Source: CALMEC01 sp963706315
GTDB lineage: Bacteria; Actinomycetota; Thermoleophilia; Miltoncostaeales; Miltoncostaeaceae
DNA: 64,000 bases
Assembly: GCA_963706315.1 (NCBI GenBank)
Contig: CAVPMA010000015.1
Location: 186,001-250,000, forward strand
Direction of reading: 5' to 3'
Translations under genes and position numbers: made by a program
The notes under the pieces: generated by a model
Databases searched by the model: none
What the model was told of the DNA's origin: nothing
The model's input: the letters and a program-made list of their open reading frames with translations, nothing else
Shown here: positions 7,647-14,581 of the stretch, one piece after another
How the letters are laid out: every line of letters begins with the position of its first letter
Position numbering within the stretch: the first letter of the stretch is position 1

Positions 7647-9122
7647 TCACCATGCGCCGCGCTTGAAGACCACCGTCGGGATGGTGCGCAGGAGGATCTC
7701 GATGTCGAGCCAGATCGACCACGACTCGATGTACGAGAAGTCGAGGCGCACCAGCTCGTCGAACCCGATCTCCGACCGGCCGCTCACCTGCCACAGCCCC
7801 GTCATGCCCGGAAGCACGAGGTAGCGCTTCTTGTGGACGGCGTCGAGGAGCGCGAAGTCCCGCTCCGGGAGGGGTCGCGGGCCGACGAGCGACATCTCGC
7901 CGCGGATGACGTTGAACAGCTGCGGCAGCTCGTCGATGGAGAACCGGCGGAGGAACTTCCCCACCCTCGTCACGCGCGGGTCGGCGCGCATCTTGAACAA
8001 TGCGCCTTCGGCCTCGTTCTGCGCCTCCAGCGCCTGCTGGCGCTCCTGCGCGTCGACGGTCATCGTGCGGAGCTTGAGGCAGTCGAACGGGGTCTCCTCC
8101 ACGCCGACGCGCCGGCTGCGGAAGAGTACCGGCCCGCGGTCCTCGAGCTTGATGGCGATCGCGGCCGCGAGCAGGATCGGCCAGGTGACCAGGAGGATCA
8201 GGACCGAGACGACCATGTCGAACGCGCGCTTGGTGAGGAACGCCGCGCCGGACAGCACCGGCGGGTGGAGGTCGAAGAGCGGAAGTCCCGGCGCCGGCAC
8301 AGCGCGGAGCGTGTGCGACAGGAGCTCCGTCGCCGTCGGCGCGAGCCGCACGGGGATGCCGCGGGTGCGGCACTCCTCCAGGAGCTCGAGCGCCGGGGCG
8401 TCGGCCCCCATCGCACCGGCGATGATCACCTCGTCGACCTCACCGGTGCGGAGCGCGTCTCGCAGCGCGGCGGATGGCTTATGGTCGCCGTCGGGCCCCG
8501 TGTCGAAGAACTCGTAGCGACCCACGACCCGGTAGGGGAGGCTCCGGCCGCTCTGCGTCCGCTGCAGGCTGGCGGCGATGTCGGTCGTGAGCGCGGGGGG
8601 GCCGACGAGCAGCGCGCGGCGCTCGACTTTCATCACGTCGAAGTACAGGGCGGTGAGGCTCGCGTGACTGGCGCGGAGGGCGACCGAGAGCGCCGCGACC
8701 GCGACGAACGACGCGTAGAAGACGTAGTAGGTGCTGAAGTCGTTGCCGGCCGCGATGACGAGGGCGGCCACGATCAGCGTGGCGATCGCCGTGCTCCCGA
8801 TCACACGGGCCGCATGGCCGCGCCGTTCCCTGCCGTGGTAGAGCCGAGCGCGGGCGAAGACCAGCACGAGCACCACCGACGCGAGCGGGAGGATCCGGCG
8901 CTCCTCGATCCAGATCGCCCCGAAGTCCACTGGCTCTCCCCGGAGGACGAGCTTGCCGGCGAGCGCCACCATGATCCCGAGCACCAGGGCCGTGAGGTCG
9001 ATCGCGACGAGCGTGGCAACCGACAGGCTGCGCCGCACCCAGGTGCGCGCCATGGGCAGCCCTGCGATCGGCTTGAAGCGGGCGTCCCGCCGGACGTGCT
9101 CCCGCCGCGGGACGATTCCCAT
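7647..9122 (-). CDS. polyprenyl-phosphate sugar-1-phosphate transferase (WbaP/WcaJ type)
   Basis: About 491 residues. Four or five membrane helices come first (about 20-140), then a Rossmann-like central domain with a GAMGADAPALELLEE segment. The catalytic bacterial sugar transferase domain follows (KRAFDMVVSVL, CLKLRTM, SIDELPQLFNVIRGEMSLVG, GPRPLPERD). The Asp-Glu-Pro-type catalytic region and the GPRP motif are intact. The enzyme moves a sugar-1-phosphate from a nucleotide sugar to undecaprenyl phosphate at the inner face of the membrane, the first step of a lipid-linked glycan. The frame is open to 9227, but protein-like sequence begins at the ATG at 9122, preceded by GGTGGG. It probably initiates the polysaccharide encoded further right. 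Confidence 0.92.
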   Translation of the reverse strand: MGIVPRREHVRRDARFKPIAGLPMARTWVRRSLSVATLVAIDLTALVLGIMVALAGKLVLRGEPVDFGAIWIEERRILPLASVVLVLVFARARLYHGRERRGHAARVIGSTAIATLIVAALVIAAGNDFSTYYVFYASFVAVAALSVALRASHASLTALYFDVMKVERRALLVGPPALTTDIAASLQRTQSGRSLPYRVVGRYEFFDTGPDGDHKPSAALRDALRTGEVDEVIIAGAMGADAPALELLEECRTRGIPVRLAPTATELLSHTLRAVPAPGLPLFDLHPPVLSGAAFLTKRAFDMVVSVLILLVTWPILLAAAIAIKLEDRGPVLFRSRRVGVEETPFDCLKLRTMTVDAQERQQALEAQNEAEGALFKMRADPRVTRVGKFLRRFSIDELPQLFNVIRGEMSLVGPRPLPERDFALLDAVHKKRYLVLPGMTGLWQVSGRSEIGFDELVRLDFSYIESWSIWLDIEILLRTIPTVVFKRGAW

Positions 9123-9270
9123 TAGCCGCCCACCCCGTGCATCTCGACCACGTTCCACGGGGGCGCGCCCCCGCGTGCCGTGGGATTCCATCGTCGCTGC
9201 CCCCGAAAGCGCCGCGCCCGGCGGCACGTCGTCCCCCCGAAGTCCGCCGTACAGGCTCCGCGCGCCCGCA

Positions 9271-10707
9271 TCAGCGCACCGTGAGCGTGACGGCCGGGCT
9301 CGTGCGCGTGCCGGCCGCGCCCGTGCGGCTCAGTCCGCTCCAGCGCGCGCGCAGCACGACCTTGACGCTCGGGCGCAGGCGGACCTTGAAGCTCCCGTCC
9401 GCCGACGTGCGAACCGCCTTGATCGTGACCCACGAGCCGCCGGCCTTCCGCTGGATGTTCACCCGGGTCGCCCCCGGCGCCACCCGTGCCTGTCCGACCA
9501 GTGTCACCGCCGCGCCGCGGTGCACGGCGCCACGCGTCGTCGCCGCGAACGGCAGGCCGATCGCCTGGTAGCCGGGCTTCGGGGTGCCGGCCTGGGTGAG
9601 CACGCCGGACGCCCACTGCGGGTGGTCCTGCAGCAGGTAGTAGACGAGCAGGCCGACGCGGGGGTTGGCCTTCGCGCGCCGGTAGGCGTCGGCGATGAAC
9701 GGCCCCTGGTTGGCGGTGCCGAACGCGTATGGATACTGGGGCACCTTTCGCGTCCCGAAGCCGTACTCGGTGAGCCACAAGCGCTTGCCCTTGAGGTACG
9801 TCTTGTCGATCGCCTTCGTGAGCACGGTCAGGTTGTAGAAGTCGACGTAGGTGCGGCGCGGCGGGGTGGTGTCGGCCGGTGCCCGGAACGGGTAGGGGTG
9901 GTGGCTCACGACGTCCATTGGCGGGCGCAGTGCCCTGGCGTTGAGCGCGGTGATGAAGTCGTCGGGGGTGACGCGGACGGGGGCGGCATCGAGCGGGCAG
10001 CTCGGACACCGGTCGCCCGCGGGCGCGGTGACGGCGCCGGCGACGGTCGCCGTCGGGTCGGCGCGCTTGACGCCGGCGTAGAACGCCTTGAGCAGATCGC
10101 TGTAGGTCGCCGGGGACGCCGGCACCCACTTGTTGCCGGACCGGGTGTACTGGGGCCGCAGGAACAGGGCGATGTTGGCCTCGTTCCATCCCTCCCATTT
10201 CTTGACCCCGAGCGGCCCGTAGCGCCGCGCGGCGGCCTCGCCGAACGCGCCGAAGTCGCCCGGGACCAGGGGTCGGATCGACCAGTTCTCGTACCGCGCG
10301 TCGAACGGCACCGTCGGGTCCTGCGCCCAGGCGGGGGTGCCGTAGACGGCGAAGAGGACCTCGACCCCGTACTTGCGCGCGGCCGCGACGATCGCGTCGT
10401 ACTGACCCCACCGGTAGGCCGGATCGGCCGGGTTCGTGGGATTCGCCGGGCGGGAGCCGGCGATGAGGTCCCACCTCATGTCGACGCGGATCAGGGCCGC
10501 GCCGGCATCGGCGAGCAGGCGCACGCGGGCGTCGGGGTTGGCGTCGACGACGATTCGATCGTCCTGGATGCCAGCGACCGGCGAGCGGCCCGCGGAGAGC
10601 GACGTGATCGACGGACCGGCCGCGGCGGCGACAACGGCGGTCGCGGCGAGCGCTGCGAGTGCGCCGACGCACGCGAGAACGGTGGTTCGGAGGCGGGTCG
10701 AGACCAT
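9271..10707 (-). CDS. secreted clan-A glycoside hydrolase-like protein
   Basis: A 478-residue exported protein. Residues 1-30 form a Sec signal peptide (basic start, then Leu/Ala-rich core). A TIM-barrel domain covers about 35-390, with EGWNEANIA placing a putative acid/base Glu at 176 and WLTEYGFGT a putative nucleophile Glu at 314. This is the pairing seen in clan A families such as GH5 and GH39. The last 90 residues form a beta-rich domain of the kind that follows such enzymes in Actinomycetota. It may trim or process an extracellular glycan. The frame is open far upstream, but the ATG at 10707 opens directly into the signal peptide. Confidence 0.85.
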   Translation of the reverse strand: MVSTRLRTTVLACVGALAALAATAVVAAAAGPSITSLSAGRSPVAGIQDDRIVVDANPDARVRLLADAGAALIRVDMRWDLIAGSRPANPTNPADPAYRWGQYDAIVAAARKYGVEVLFAVYGTPAWAQDPTVPFDARYENWSIRPLVPGDFGAFGEAAARRYGPLGVKKWEGWNEANIALFLRPQYTRSGNKWVPASPATYSDLLKAFYAGVKRADPTATVAGAVTAPAGDRCPSCPLDAAPVRVTPDDFITALNARALRPPMDVVSHHPYPFRAPADTTPPRRTYVDFYNLTVLTKAIDKTYLKGKRLWLTEYGFGTRKVPQYPYAFGTANQGPFIADAYRRAKANPRVGLLVYYLLQDHPQWASGVLTQAGTPKPGYQAIGLPFAATTRGAVHRGAAVTLVGQARVAPGATRVNIQRKAGGSWVTIKAVRTSADGSFKVRLRPSVKVVLRARWSGLSRTGAAGTRTSPAVTLTVR

Positions 10708-10760
10708 GTGCGGCAACGACCCTACCAGCGGCGCGCGTGCAATCCCGACTTGGCCGGGGG

Positions 10761-11255
10761 TCATGCCGCCGCCGTCGCCGCGCGACGCCGGGTCGTCGCG
10801 GTGATCAGCGCACGCGAGAGGTCGCCGACCGGCAATCCGTCCCCCGCCGCCTGAGCAAGGGCGCCGTCGCGGGTGCGCGCGAGCCCGAGCGCGAGCCGCA
10901 GGGCCGCGTCGACCCCGGCGAGCCACTCCCCGGGCCGGTCGACGTGGACGAGCACGGCGCCTTCGCCCCGGTCCATCTCGGCGAGCACCCTCTCGACCAG
11001 CGCAGGAACCTCGCGCGCCGACTGGTCCGGCTCGATCAGCGGATGCCAGCACACGCGGAACCCGGTCAGCGCCGCCTCGAGCAACCCGTGCCGGGTGCGC
11101 ATTCCGGAGACGATCGACGTGACCCCATGCGCGCTCCACCAGTCGAGCTCGGCCGTTCGCCGCTCGATGCGGTGCGAGCGTCCTCCGCCACCCGGCCGCT
11201 CGGCGACCGCGAGACGATCGGGCACCAGCCATGCGTATACCCTCGGTTCCACCAT
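10761..11255 (-). CDS. conserved hypothetical, degenerate phosphatase-like loop
   Basis: About 164 residues. The segment VLVHVDRPGEWL occupies the place and context of a cysteine-phosphatase H-C-x5-R loop (a hydrophobic strand, His, then an x5 turn before a helix), but the cysteine is replaced by valine and the arginine is displaced. I suspect a non-catalytic member or relative of the dual-specificity phosphatase fold; this is inference. There is no signal peptide or membrane segment. The ATG at 11255 has an excellent purine-rich site (GAGAGGAGAGG) five bases upstream. The gene ends 53 bases before the secreted glycosidase gene on the same strand. Confidence 0.6.
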   Translation of the reverse strand: MVEPRVYAWLVPDRLAVAERPGGGGRSHRIERRTAELDWWSAHGVTSIVSGMRTRHGLLEAALTGFRVCWHPLIEPDQSAREVPALVERVLAEMDRGEGAVLVHVDRPGEWLAGVDAALRLALGLARTRDGALAQAAGDGLPVGDLSRALITATTRRRAATAAA

Positions 11256-11354
11256 CGGACCTCTCCTCTCGGCGTTTCCGCCGATGATCACTTCCCGGCC
11301 CGTGACGGCGCGACACCGAGACGTGCCGGCATCCGGGCGGTCATGCGCCAGGCG

Positions 11355-11765
11355 TTACGCGGGGTCGTCGGTGGCGACGTCGCGCAGCCACTCGGGCACC
11401 GGCACCGTCTCGCGCGTGACGCGGTCGACGCAAACGTGCACCAGCTCGCCCTCTGCGACCACCTCGCCGTCGCGGGTGAAGACGTGGCGGCTCCGGAAGG
11501 ACGTCGTGCCGATGCCCCCGACGCTCGACGTGATCGTGATGATGTCGTCGAGCATCACCCGCCGCCGGATCGCGAGGCGAGTGTCGACAATCGGCATTCC
11601 CGGACCCTCCTCGAGCAGTCGCGTGAAGGGGTAGCCGACCTCTGCGAGCCACTCGCTCAGCGAGCGGTCGATCCAGCGGTAGAACGTCACGAAGTGGATC
11701 TGCGCGACGTCGACCTCGGCCATGACGATCCGGTGGGTCTCGATGTGACGGTGGGGGGTCGCCAT
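11355..11765 (-). CDS. acyl-CoA thioesterase, 4-hydroxybenzoyl-CoA thioesterase family
   Basis: About 136 residues in a hot-dog fold. The motif AEVDVAQIHFVTFYRWID contains the catalytic Asp followed by the long helix of the 4HBT/YbgC family. The strand pattern RSRHVFTRDGEVVAEGELVHV is also typical. Such enzymes hydrolyse acyl-CoA thioesters; the natural substrate cannot be inferred. The frame is open to 11864, but the ATG at 11765 fits the family start (short basic leader, then the first strand). The ribosome binding site is weak. The 210-base gap to the divergent sigma factor gene is comparatively AT-rich. Confidence 0.85.
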   Translation of the reverse strand: MATPHRHIETHRIVMAEVDVAQIHFVTFYRWIDRSLSEWLAEVGYPFTRLLEEGPGMPIVDTRLAIRRRVMLDDIITITSSVGGIGTTSFRSRHVFTRDGEVVAEGELVHVCVDRVTRETVPVPEWLRDVATDDPA

Positions 11766-11905
11766 GGCGTCGAGAGCGTACCGATGTGCGTCGATCCTGA
11801 AATATTCTTCGCTAATTGCGAACATCTTCGTCGCCGGCCTAGCCGTGGAGGGGGGCCAAAACACTTCGGTGAATCCTTCTCTTACTACCGGTCAATTCGA
11901 GAGAA

Positions 11906-11926
11906 CTGAACCATCGGGGGGTTCAG
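11906..11926 (+). promoter_or_regulatory. perfect 7-bp hairpin in leader of sigma factor gene
   Basis: CTGAACC and GGTTCAG form a perfect stem around a 7-base loop, 50 bases upstream of the sigma factor start codon. It could be an RNA leader structure or a dimer-binding site. The surrounding 150 bases are less GC-rich than the genes. Confidence 0.35.
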
Positions 11927-11975
11927 CGGCGGCAGCCGCTCCCGTAGGTTCACAGGAGAGGAGATTTCTGAAGGA

Positions 11976-13196
11976 ATGCTCGCGGATCAGACCATCGAAC
12001 CGAGCGCCGAGCAGCGGCGCCAGGCGGTGTGCGCCGCCCTGGCCGGGGGACCCGGGCTCATCCGCTACGCCGCCCGCTTCACCCAGTCGATCGAAGACGC
12101 CGAGGACGCGTACCAGCGGTCGATGGAGATCGCGCTGACGCGTGCGCCGGTCATCGATGCGGCCGGCTTCTCGTCATGGCTCCACGTCGTGATCAAGAAC
12201 GAGGCACTGGCGATCGCCGACGAGCGGCGGCGGGAGCTCCCGATGGCGGATCGCGATCTCGAGGCGACCGCGACGCGCATTCGCGCGGGGGCGACCAGCG
12301 AACCGGACGCGGTCATGGAGTGGCGGGAGCGGTACCGGGCGATCCATGACGCGATGTGCGGGCTCACGCACCCGCAACGGACCTGTCTGATGCTTCGCAG
12401 CGCCGGGCTCTCGCGACCGGAGATCGCCGCGATCACCGGCTACTCGGAGCGCAAGATCCATCGCTCGATCGTCGAGGCCAGATCTCGCCTCCACGCCTGG
12501 GAGATCAGGATGGCGGCCGGCGCGGAGTGCGACCGGGCGAGCGAGCTCATCGACATGACGATCGACGACAGCGCGACCAGGCGGGAGCGCCGCGCGCTGT
12601 CGCGCCATCTTCACCACTGTCACGCGTGCCGCCTCCGGTACCGCGGTCGACGCGACGAGGTCCGAGCGCTCGGCTCGATGGTTCCGGTGGCGCTGATCGG
12701 AAGCGAGATCCTCCAGCGCGGGACGCCGGATCCGAGCTTCGTGCTGACCTGGTGGGAGCGCGTGACGAACTCGGCGGGCGTCCGCACCACCCAGGCGATG
12801 CAGGTGATGACGGACTTGCCGGCCCTCGCGTCGACGAAGGCAGGGGCTGGGGCCATCGCCGCGGCGGCGGCGGGAGCGATCGGAGCACCGGTGATGATCG
12901 ACGCGGTCCAATCGGACCGCCCAGTCCAAACGCCGCCTGCGATCCGGTCCTCCGTCGCGACGCCACCCGACGTGACGACCCGGCCGCAGGGCGCCACCGT
13001 GACGACGACCCCAGCCGCAGCCCGCTCAGGCGCCGCGCCGTCCGCGCGCACGCGACTCAAGGGTGGCACGCCCTCCCGGATCGCCACGCCCACTCCAGCC
13101 AAGGCCGTGACGTCCACCGCACGCATCACGCCGACGGCATCCGGGTCCCGCCCACCGGCTGCCGGCGCCTCGGCGGCGTTCGAGTTCGGACCCTGA
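11976..13196 (+). CDS. ECF-type sigma factor fused to zinc-binding and Pro/Thr-rich tail
   Basis: A 406-residue multidomain sigma factor. Residues about 20-95 are sigma region 2 (SIEDAEDAYQRSMEIALTRA, then HVVIKNEALAIADERRR). Region 4 lies at about 125-175 (GLSRPEIAAITGYSERKIHR). There follows an anti-sigma-like element with a perfect H-x3-C-x2-C (His211, Cys215, Cys218). An Ala/Gly-rich hydrophobic stretch (about 287-306) could span the membrane. After it comes a 95-residue Pro/Thr/Ala/Ser tail ending AAFEFGP. Fused sigma/anti-sigma proteins with a C-terminal membrane extension are known in Actinomycetota (ECF52/53-like groups); assignment to one of them is inference. AAGGA directly precedes the ATG and GAGGAG lies 12 bases upstream. 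It is convergent with a second protein of the same plan. Confidence 0.85.
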   Translation: MLADQTIEPSAEQRRQAVCAALAGGPGLIRYAARFTQSIEDAEDAYQRSMEIALTRAPVIDAAGFSSWLHVVIKNEALAIADERRRELPMADRDLEATATRIRAGATSEPDAVMEWRERYRAIHDAMCGLTHPQRTCLMLRSAGLSRPEIAAITGYSERKIHRSIVEARSRLHAWEIRMAAGAECDRASELIDMTIDDSATRRERRALSRHLHHCHACRLRYRGRRDEVRALGSMVPVALIGSEILQRGTPDPSFVLTWWERVTNSAGVRTTQAMQVMTDLPALASTKAGAGAIAAAAAGAIGAPVMIDAVQSDRPVQTPPAIRSSVATPPDVTTRPQGATVTTTPAAARSGAAPSARTRLKGGTPSRIATPTPAKAVTSTARITPTASGSRPPAAGASAAFEFGP

Positions 13197-13201
13197 CCAG
13201 G

Positions 13202-13222
13202 CCGGCCCGCGTCAGGGGCCGG
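13202..13222. terminator. hairpin between convergent sigma factor genes
   Basis: CCGGCCC and GGGCCGG form a 7-bp perfect stem with a 7-base loop. It covers the 15-base gap and the last codons of the minus-strand gene, in the position of a shared terminator. Confidence 0.45.
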
Positions 13223-14513
13223 GCGTGAACTCCGTGACCGCGCTTCCTCCCCCGTTCGAGGGCCGCGACTGCGCCGCGCCGCGGCGGGCCGCCGGCCGGG
13301 TGGCGGGCGTCGGCGTGGCGCGGACCGCGGGAGCCGACGTTCGTTTCGGCCTCACGGCGGCGGCCGGCGCGGGGGCCGGGGCCGGCCGGGCGACGAGCAC
13401 TCGCGCCGGCCGAGGCGAGGTGTGCTCCGTGACGAGTCGCGGTGCCACGCTCGAGGCACCGACGGCGAGCGTCGCGGACGTCAGGAGGGCAGCGGCCTTG
13501 CCGCCGCCGAGGCCGGCTGCTCCGCCACCCGCTCCCACGAGCACCCCGGTCGCGTCGTCGACGAAGCGGGCCAGCGCTCCGACGGCCGCGTCCCAGAGCC
13601 CGACCAGCCCGTCGCGCAGGGAATCCAGCCGGCCGGCCGGAGGAGCGATGAGCACCGGGGGGAGGAACGATCGCAGCGCCGCCCGTTCCCGCGCGCGAGC
13701 GAGACGGCACGCGGGACACCCGCCGGCCGCCGCGTCCGCGCCGTACACGTGACGGGCGATCGCGGCCGCCCGCTCCGGCCCGATCGCGTCGTCGAGCGGC
13801 CGGTCGGCCGAACCCTCGCCCTCGGCCCGCCGCTGGGCGTCCAGCAGTGCGAGGTAGGGCGAGCTCTCCTTGCAGTACCCGCCCTCGAGGTACCGGTCCA
13901 CGCTCAACCGGATGGACCGCTGCGCCCGGCTCCACGCGTCCTGCACCGTCGACTTCGGTACGCCGAGCATCCGCGCCGCCTCCCGCGCCGAGTACTCCTC
14001 GACGCCGACGAGTTGCGCGACGCGTGCTTCCGCCGGTGCGAGCCGCGCGACGGCCTCCTGGAGGGCGCGGGCATCCTCGTCGTCGAGCAGGGCATCCTCG
14101 AGCGGGGAGGGCGACCCGGACGCGCCGATGAGATCCAGCAGCATCTCGCCGTCCACGGCGATCGTGCGGCGATTGTCGCGCAGCCAGTTTCGGGCGGCGT
14201 TCCTCACCGATACCAGCAGGCTCGCGCGGAGGTGCTGATACGCGTCGGGCGTGACGAACGTGACCGGTGGATCGGCCGCCATCCGCACGAGGTGGCGTGC
14301 GATCACGTCCGAGACGACGTCGTCCGCGGCCGCCTCGACGCCGGCCGCCCGTGCCGCCCGTGTGAGCTCGGAGCGCAGATGGTCGACGATGAGGGTGAAC
14401 TGCGCCGCGACGCTGCGCTCACCGGCGAGCGCGCGCCGGACGGTGAGAGGGATCGGCTCCGCCCCCAAGCTGCGGCGGGGACGAGCGTGCCGGAGGGTGC
14501 TGCGCGACGGCAC
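13212..14513 (-). CDS. second ECF-type sigma factor with Cys-x2-Cys element and long tail
   Basis: About 433 residues. Sigma region 2 lies in the first 110 residues (ADDVVSDVIARHLVRM, SLLVSVRNAARNWLRDNRR). Region 4 follows (ARLAPAEARVAQLVGVEEYS, ARMLGVPKSTVQDAWSRAQR). A CPACRLAR element, with a histidine further upstream than in classical anti-sigma zinc fingers, comes next. Then there is a Gly/Ala-rich hydrophobic stretch and a Pro/Ala/Arg/Thr tail ending VTEFTPGP. The plan and the C-terminal E-F...G-P match the convergent gene at 11976. The frame is open much further upstream but reads as non-coding there. The GTG at 14513 is my choice; a TTG 16 codons later is the alternative, and neither has a strong ribosome binding site. 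Confidence 0.75.
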   Translation of the reverse strand: MPSRSTLRHARPRRSLGAEPIPLTVRRALAGERSVAAQFTLIVDHLRSELTRAARAAGVEAAADDVVSDVIARHLVRMAADPPVTFVTPDAYQHLRASLLVSVRNAARNWLRDNRRTIAVDGEMLLDLIGASGSPSPLEDALLDDEDARALQEAVARLAPAEARVAQLVGVEEYSAREAARMLGVPKSTVQDAWSRAQRSIRLSVDRYLEGGYCKESSPYLALLDAQRRAEGEGSADRPLDDAIGPERAAAIARHVYGADAAAGGCPACRLARARERAALRSFLPPVLIAPPAGRLDSLRDGLVGLWDAAVGALARFVDDATGVLVGAGGGAAGLGGGKAAALLTSATLAVGASSVAPRLVTEHTSPRPARVLVARPAPAPAPAAAVRPKRTSAPAVRATPTPATRPAARRGAAQSRPSNGGGSAVTEFTPGP

Positions 14514-14581
14514 GGCGGCGTTCGGTGGGAGCCGCCCCGCGAGGCCGCGCCGGCGAGGCGCGGCCCGCGGGGCGATGCCCC

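Noticed and set aside
9122..9227. 35-residue upstream extension of the sugar-1-phosphate transferase
   Set aside because: It is Arg/Gly-rich and unlike the family; the ATG at 9122 has a ribosome site.
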